Source: JBHJGP01 sp050331695 (lineage in GTDB: Bacteria; Pseudomonadota; Alphaproteobacteria; Geminicoccales; Geminicoccaceae). Taken from it: a DNA stretch of 64,000 nucleotides. This document shows, in pieces, positions 58,671 to 64,000 of this stretch. Both the position numbers and the translations under genes were made by a program. The notes beneath the pieces are model-generated. The model was not told where the DNA came from and did not search any database. It saw nothing but the letters and a program-made list of their open reading frames with translations. Within the stretch, counting starts at the first letter, position 1. Every line of letters begins with the position of its first letter. Where the stretch lies: the NCBI GenBank assembly GCA_050331695.1, contig JBHJGP010000024.1, positions 1 through 64,000 on the forward strand. The letters run 5' to 3'.

Positions 58671-61600
58671 TCAGTCGGCGAGCGTCAGCTTGCGGCCTTC
58701 CTGAAGCAGAGACAGAAGTTCATCGGACGGTAGCGGGCGGCTGAACAGATAGCCCTGCATCTCGTGGCAACCGAAGGTCTTCAGAAGCGCCAACTGCTCC
58801 TGGGTCTCCACGCCTTCCGCCCCGCCCTACAGGTTCAGCATCTCGCCGAGAGCCACGACTGCCTGGGCGATCGCCGCGTCGTTCGGATCGGTCGTGATGT
58901 CTTGGACGAAGCCCTTGTCGATCTTGAGACAGCGGATCGGAAAGCGCTTCAGATAGGCGAGCGACGAGTAGCCGGTACCGAAATCGTCGACCGCCAGCTG
59001 AACGCCGAGCTCGTCGATCTTCTTCAGCCGCTGGATCGAACCGGAGACGTCCTCCATCAACGCGCTTTCGGTGATTTCCAGCTCGAGCATCGCCGCCGGC
59101 ATCTGAGTGTCCTTCAGCACCCGATCGACGACCTCGACCAGATTACGCTGGCGGAATTGCCGGCTCGACAGATTGACCGCCAAACGGATCTGACCGAAGC
59201 CCGCCTCGTGCCAGGTGCGAACCCGCCGGCAAGCCTCGTGCAGCACCCACTGGCCGACCGGCATGATCAAGCCGGTTTCTTCCGCCAGCGGAATGAATTC
59301 GGCCGGTGGGATCCGTCCCAGTTCAGGGTGGAACCACCGGACCAGGGCTTCGACGCCGGTGATCTCGCCGGTCTGCATACTCAATTGCGGTTGGAAGTAG
59401 ACGACCAGCTCGTTGCGCTCGAGCGCCTTCCGCAACTGGGTTTCAAGGACCAGCCGCTCGAACGCCCGGGCGTTCATGTCGTTGGTGTAGAACTGGTAGG
59501 TGTTGCGGCCCTGCTCCTTGGCCCGCGCCAACGCCGTGTCGGCATTGCGCAACAGCGCCTCGCGGTCGTCGCCGTCGTGGGGGTAGAGGGCGATGCCGAT
59601 GCTGGCGCTGACATTGACCTCCTGGCCGTTGACGTCGACCAGGGGCTTCAGCGCATCCAACACCTTCTGGCCGACCCGGGCGGCGCCCTCCGCCCCTTGT
59701 GTCCCGGGCAGCAAGAGCAGGAACTCGTCGCCGCCGAGCCTGGCGACCGTGTCGCTTTTACGCAGCGCGGTCGTCAGCCGTTCGGCCACGCGCTTCAGAA
59801 TCTGATCGCCCTGGGCGTGACCGAGGGATTCGTTGATCAACTTGAATCGGTCCAGGTCCAGGAGCATCACCGCGAACTGCTGCGGGTTGCGCTTGGCCCG
59901 TTCCACCGCCTGATCGAGGCGGTCGTTGAACAGAAGCTTGTTGGGAAGGCCGGTCAGCGGATCATTATAGTGAAGACGGCGGATCGTCTCTTCGGTCTGC
60001 TTTCTCGAGGTGATGTCCCGCAGCGTCAGGATGTAGGTGGTGCCGCCGTGGATCTGCACCTCGCGGACCGAGAGCTCCAAGGGAAAGAGCTCTCCGCTGG
60101 CGCGGCGCCCCATGAAATCGGTGGTGGTCTCCTCGGCGCCGGCCGCCAAGTCGCGGAGGCTGCGCAGCACGTCAATCACCTCGTCGCCATTGCCGGCGAG
60201 CAGCGTATCGATCGGCCGGGCGATGATCTCGTCGTCCGGGTAACCGAACAGAAGTTCGGCCGAGCGGGAAAAACTCTCGATGACGCCTTTGACGTCGATG
60301 GTGACGATGCCGTCAGCCACATGGTCCATGATCGCCGCGAGCCTGACCTGATCCAGGCTCTGCTCGTGGGCCACCGGCTGAGGAACCTGCTCGCCGCGGA
60401 CGATCAGACGTTGGCGATCACCCTCGTCCTGGATTGCGATCCGCCAGAGAAGGAGCGATTCCGGCCCCGGCTCCGGCATGATGTGTAGCCAGAGCCTGAC
60501 CGAGCCGATCCCGTCGCTGAGGTCCTTGTATGCTCGGGCCAGCGCCTCCTGGTCACCATCGCCGACCACGAGTTCCTTGAAGGGGCGATGGAGCCACCCT
60601 TCGGCGGTGTCGGCCATGTCCTTGGGCGCCGCCAGGATCCGCCGGATATGTCCGTCCTGGTCGAGGATCAACGACCAGTCGTCGCTGATCGTTTGCGGCC
60701 GGCCGGAGAGGGCTTCGAAATGGGCCGGTGCTTCGTGCAGGCCGAGGGACGGCCCCTCGATATCGGGCAACTGCATCGGCTTCAGGCTTATCAGAAGGTC
60801 ATCACTGGCCGCGGCCAGGGTCACCGAAACCGGCGACGGATCGCTTGGATCGGCGAGGGTAAGCATGAAGTCGACGGGCGGGTCCTGCTCGTTTTGTTCC
60901 AGGAGTGCCGTGTCCAGGCGGGAGCGATCGCGCTGATGAACCGCGCTCAAGACCGACGTACCGGCCACCCAGGGCTCGCCCGGGTTGATCGAGCCCTGGA
61001 CCAGCACTTGGGCTACGGTGCCGTCGCGCCGCACCCGAAGCACCGTGTCGCCCGCAAGACGCGCAAGCGCGTCCATATCATGCGGCACGCTGCCGTTGGG
61101 AGCGATGGAAGGAGCGGTCTCCTGCCGGCTCGCCTCGCGCAACAGACCGCAAATGCCGATGATCTGGCCGTCATCATCCCGATCCGGCAGGGCGTGGTCG
61201 ATCAGCCGCCGGCGCTCGCCGGTGCGGCTCCGGATCTCATACTCGATCTGCTGGTTGGCGCCGGCGAGCACCGCCAGGTTGCGGCGCTTGACCAGGTCGA
61301 GATCGCCGGGCTCGATCAGGGAGAACCAGCCGCCGCTCTGATCCAACTTGTCAGCGTCATAGCCGGTCAGCCGCTCGAAGGCGGCGCCGCCGTGGACCAG
61401 GCGCAAACGGCAATCGGCATCCAGTTCAAGGCGATAGATACCATCCTCGATGAGCGCTTCGAGACTGGTGATCGGCGACCAGCGCGTTGGTTTGGGGTCC
61501 GTAAGGTCGCCGGCTGCGGCGTCCGCCGCGACGCTTTTTTCCGGGATCGCCATCAACTTGCCATTGGCTTTGGCCGGCGGCGCTGCCGCGGTATCGGCAA

Positions 61601-62015
61601 TCGACGGCGAAGGATCGGTCAATGGCGCCAGAAGGAGCTGGTAAAGGCCTGATTTTTGATCCGGTTGGCCGATCACCTGCACCAGGCGCTCGGGATCCTT
61701 GAGCGTCAGCTCGGTTCGGCAGGTGCGGCGCTCACGGATGGCGTCAATCAGCGTGCCGAACCGTTCAAAGCTGGTGGTCCGCCTGGTCAGATCGAGGAGG
61801 TTGACGCCGCCATCCTCTTTCAATTCCAGGTCGAGAACGTCTCCGGCTCTGTCATTGGCCCGCCTGATGTCGAGGTCCGTCGGTTCCAGATCGAGCACCG
61901 CCACGCCGAACTCGGCCAGCAGGTCCACGAGGCTGCCCTCGTCGATGTCCGGCGCTAGAGATTTGTCCATGGGCTGTATGAAGCCTCGATTGGTTCGCCC
62001 GCTTTCGATGGTCAT
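58671..62015 (-). CDS. PAS–GGDEF–EAL cyclic-di-GMP protein, EAL domain interrupted by in-frame TAG
   Basis: A large protein of two-way cyclic-di-GMP turnover. A poorly conserved N-terminal part holds a PAS-like region near residues 175–290, a second PAS (about 580–700) precedes a GGDEF domain with intact RLGGDEF (residues 761–765), and an EAL domain with EALVRW near residue 889 follows. TAG at 58829–58827 interrupts the EAL domain after GEMLNL. The same frame continues for 51 residues (AEGVETQEQL, QGYLFSRPLP) to TGA 58671–58673. As written, the product lacks the catalytic AEGVET segment and probably only cyclase or regulatory activity remains. The start may be 62015, 61970 or TTG 62033. Confidence 0.85.
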
Positions 62016-62120
62016 CCGGGAGGGGGTTCGCAAACCAGCGCAAAGGTCGTGATCACGGCTTCGCGCAGACGGTTTATATCGTGATTATCCTCTGGGATGA
62101 TCAATCAAAAAGCAAACAAA

Positions 62121-63623
62121 TCAAGAACCCTCGGGACTTGCAATTCCATTTCTGGGCGTGAGCAGCCGCTCCGCGACATCGCCGATCCGCTCACTCAAAC
62201 CTTCGGCCGTCAGCGCGCCGCCGGCCTCGAGCGCCGCCTGGCTGTGGATCCAGATGGCGGCGCCAGCGGCCTCGAATGCTGGCATGCCCTGGGCCAGAAA
62301 ACCAGTAATCAAGCCGGCTAGACAGTCGCCCGAACCGGCCGTTGCCAGCTTCGGTGAGGAAACCGTCTGGACCGCGGCGCGGCCGTCAGGTGCGGCGACC
62401 ACCGTGTCGGCACCCTTGATCAGACAAACCGCGCCGGAACGCCGGGCGGCATCCCGCACCCGCGTCACTTTATTCTCGTTCAAAGAGAACAGGCGACTGG
62501 CTTCGCCGGCATGAGGTGTCAGGACACAAGTATCGTCGAGCAGGGCGAACAGGTCTTCAGGGCCGTCCGCAAAGCTGGTCAGCGCATCGGCGTCGAAAAC
62601 GCTGGGCCGACCGCTTCGGCGGATGGCGGCGGCCGCGGCGCGGCTGACTTCGCCGATGCCGGCGGCGGGGCCGAACAAAACCGCGCTCAGGCGATTGTCC
62701 TCGAGGATCGAGCTCAAGCCATCGGCGTCCGTGAAGCCGGCCACCATGACGCTCGTTAAATGGGAGGCGTAGATGTCGAGCGCGCCTGTCGGACAAGCGA
62801 CGCTCACGAGTCCGGTGCCCGCGCGCAGCGCCGTCGTCGCCGCCAGCCGGGCGGCGCCGCTTCGGTGCCGAGAGCCGCCGACGATCAGCGCGTGGCCACG
62901 GGCATATTTGTGTTGCTCCGGTCGTCGGACGTTGGGCGCGTGCCGGAACAAGGCGGGGTGGAGCTGCCAGAGGGCGCTCGTCTCGGCGGCGATGGCGTCC
63001 GCCTCAAGTCCAATATCGGCGAGCTTGAGCTCCCCCCTGTACGCACGCCCGGGATAGAGGAAATGACCAGGCTTGGCGCAGCCGAATGTCACCGTATGGG
63101 TCGCCTGAAACGCTGGCCCCAGCACCTCGCCGGTCTCACCGGAAACACCAGAAGGCAGATCGATGGCAATTGTTGCCGCACAGGTCTCCACCACTCGCTC
63201 GACCGCTTCAGCGGCGGTGCCGTCGAGGGGTCGGGTAAGACCTGCCCCGAAAAGACCATCGACGACTGCTCCGCACCGCTCGGGCTCGGCGTCTGCCAGG
63301 CTGCCGGTCGTCCCGTTCCACCTCTCAAAAGCTGTGCGGGCATCGCCTTTGAGCTTTTCCGCCTCGCCCAGAAGTGACAGGCGGATATCAAAACCGTCGG
63401 CGGCCAGTATCCGCGCCGCCACGAACCCGTCGCCGCCATTGTTGCCGGGGCCGCAGAGAACGGCGACGGGACCGCCGTCCCACTGGTCACGGACCACCTG
63501 AGCGACCGCCAGCCCGGCGCGTTCCATGAGCACCATGCCCGGAGTGCCGGCCTCGATCGTCCGACGATCGATCCGGCCCATTTCCGCGGGCGTGGCCAGT
63601 CTCAGGCCGCCGGACGGGGTCAC
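62121..63623 (-). CDS. nnrD: Bifunctional NAD(P)H-hydrate repair enzyme
   Basis: The enzyme repairs damaged NAD(P)H hydrates. The 500-residue protein has an N-terminal epimerase domain (MERAGLAVAQVV, VLCGPGNNGGDGFVAAR, residues 1–215) and a C-terminal ADP-dependent dehydratase domain of the ribokinase fold (VLTPHAGEASRLF and the catalytic ATAGSGDCLAGLITG). The start is GTG 63623. It lies 12 bases downstream of the terB-like gene on the same strand. Confidence 0.95.
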   Translation of the reverse strand: MTPSGGLRLATPAEMGRIDRRTIEAGTPGMVLMERAGLAVAQVVRDQWDGGPVAVLCGPGNNGGDGFVAARILAADGFDIRLSLLGEAEKLKGDARTAFERWNGTTGSLADAEPERCGAVVDGLFGAGLTRPLDGTAAEAVERVVETCAATIAIDLPSGVSGETGEVLGPAFQATHTVTFGCAKPGHFLYPGRAYRGELKLADIGLEADAIAAETSALWQLHPALFRHAPNVRRPEQHKYARGHALIVGGSRHRSGAARLAATTALRAGTGLVSVACPTGALDIYASHLTSVMVAGFTDADGLSSILEDNRLSAVLFGPAAGIGEVSRAAAAAIRRSGRPSVFDADALTSFADGPEDLFALLDDTCVLTPHAGEASRLFSLNENKVTRVRDAARRSGAVCLIKGADTVVAAPDGRAAVQTVSSPKLATAGSGDCLAGLITGFLAQGMPAFEAAGAAIWIHSQAALEAGGALTAEGLSERIGDVAERLLTPRNGIASPEGS

Positions 63624-63635
63624 GGCGGCGCCACC

Positions 63636-64000
63636 TCAAAGCCTTGCGAAGCGGGCGCCGGCGGCCTTCTCGATCGCCGCTGCGGTCAGCCGTTCGACAC
63701 CGATCTGATGGCGCAGCATTTCAAGCAGCCTTAATTCTTCTTGGGTGACCTTATTGTCGGCCGCGGCCACGTCGCAGGCCAAGGCATAGGCCGTGTCACG
63801 CAGTTTCGGCGGCAGCCCGTCGCGGATCTGTTCGAGCGCTTGATCCAGACCGTCCTCCCGACGCAGCAGTTCGGCGCAGTCACTTCCCAGCGGGATCAGC
63901 CGCTCAGGGTCGAAGCCTTGGAACACCGGCAGGTGACGGACCAACCGGCCGATAGCATCGAGCTCTTTGTCCGAGATTTCGCCCTCTGCGGCCGACACGA
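63636..64000 (-). CDS. TerB-family protein (5' truncated by window)
   Basis: At least 121 codons of a TerB/DjlA-type metal-associated helical protein are visible. The conserved VSAAEGEISDKELDAIGRL and DVAAADNKVTQEELRLLEML each show the acidic repeat that carries the metal-binding Asp/Glu residues. The first visible Val codon lies at the window edge, and the family usually begins 15–20 residues earlier, so the start is beyond 64000. Its function in this group is unknown despite the tellurite-resistance name. It precedes nnrD closely. Confidence 0.85.
   Translation of the reverse strand, partial: VSAAEGEISDKELDAIGRLVRHLPVFQGFDPERLIPLGSDCAELLRREDGLDQALEQIRDGLPPKLRDTAYALACDVAAADNKVTQEELRLLEMLRHQIGVERLTAAAIEKAAGARFARL

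Noticed and set aside
14766..58829. TAG reassigned to an amino acid in this organism
   Set aside because: lon, nuoM, dnaE, skp, ivd and lipB all end in TAG at the expected protein length, some with the next gene starting right there. Only two internal TAG codons were found, so a global reassignment does not fit.
58764..60488. Long plus-strand open frame opposite the GGDEF–EAL gene (574 codons)
   Set aside because: The minus strand encodes intact GGDEF and EAL motifs; the plus frame is a compositional shadow.
1..64000. CRISPR array, insertion sequence or prophage
   Set aside because: No regularly spaced direct repeats, transposase-like frames, or phage structural genes were recognised on reading the window.

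Overview
The window reads as a stretch of alphaproteobacterial chromosome. It is GC-rich and its gene order is conserved housekeeping: clpX–lon–hupB, a complete nuoA–N set followed by birA, coaX, an RNase J gene, mce, a short ProRS without the editing insertion, lolC/lolD and dnaE, then rpsB–tsf–pyrH–frr–uppS–cdsA–dxr–rseP–bamA–skp–lpxD–fabZ–lpxA–lpxI–lpxB. This order, with type-2 ProRS, LpxI and an alphaproteobacterial-type RNase J, fits Rhodospirillales-like lineages. That placement is inference from gene order and was not searched.

Layout. 1–4051 holds the clpX tail, lon, hupB and the tRNAs for Val(TAC) and Asp(GTC). 4052–9799 is an accessory block between tRNA-Asp and nuoA: two tandem paralogous membrane-anchored proteins of unknown function, a divergent TetR regulator with two matching palindromes between them, and a P-type cation ATPase. 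9800–27774 is the complex I operon running into birA, coaX, rnj, mce and a DUF1467 gene. 27775–28162 is a gap with a very AT-rich patch, a good promoter and a strong intrinsic terminator. 28163–35321 holds a small acidic protein, proS, lolC, lolD and dnaE. 35485–49887 holds translation, isoprenoid and envelope biogenesis genes (outer membrane assembly and lipid A). 49871–54719 on the minus strand is maeB–mgtE–ivd. 55181–64000 is a mixed region: an exported protein of unknown function, tRNA-Leu(GAG), lipB, a pentapeptide-repeat protein, an SDR, a PAS–GGDEF–EAL protein, nnrD and a partial terB-like gene.

Reading frames deserve the most attention. nuoG carries an in-frame TAG at codon 128, in the linker between two iron–sulfur cluster motifs. 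The GGDEF–EAL gene carries an in-frame TAG inside its EAL domain, with two neighbouring conserved codons also changed. lon has no usable start codon before its conserved N-terminal strand. mgtE and the pentapeptide gene have their best-placed start at ATC. TAG is a normal terminator elsewhere here (lon, nuoM, dnaE, skp, ivd, lipB), so code reassignment is unlikely. Sequence errors or real lesions are the main alternatives.

The most promising undescribed elements are the promoter–two-hairpin–terminator unit at about 28026–28150 (an sRNA or attenuator candidate ahead of a small acidic protein and proS) and the TetR-controlled pair of paralogous membrane-anchored proteins. No CRISPR array, insertion sequence, prophage or obvious defence system was seen.
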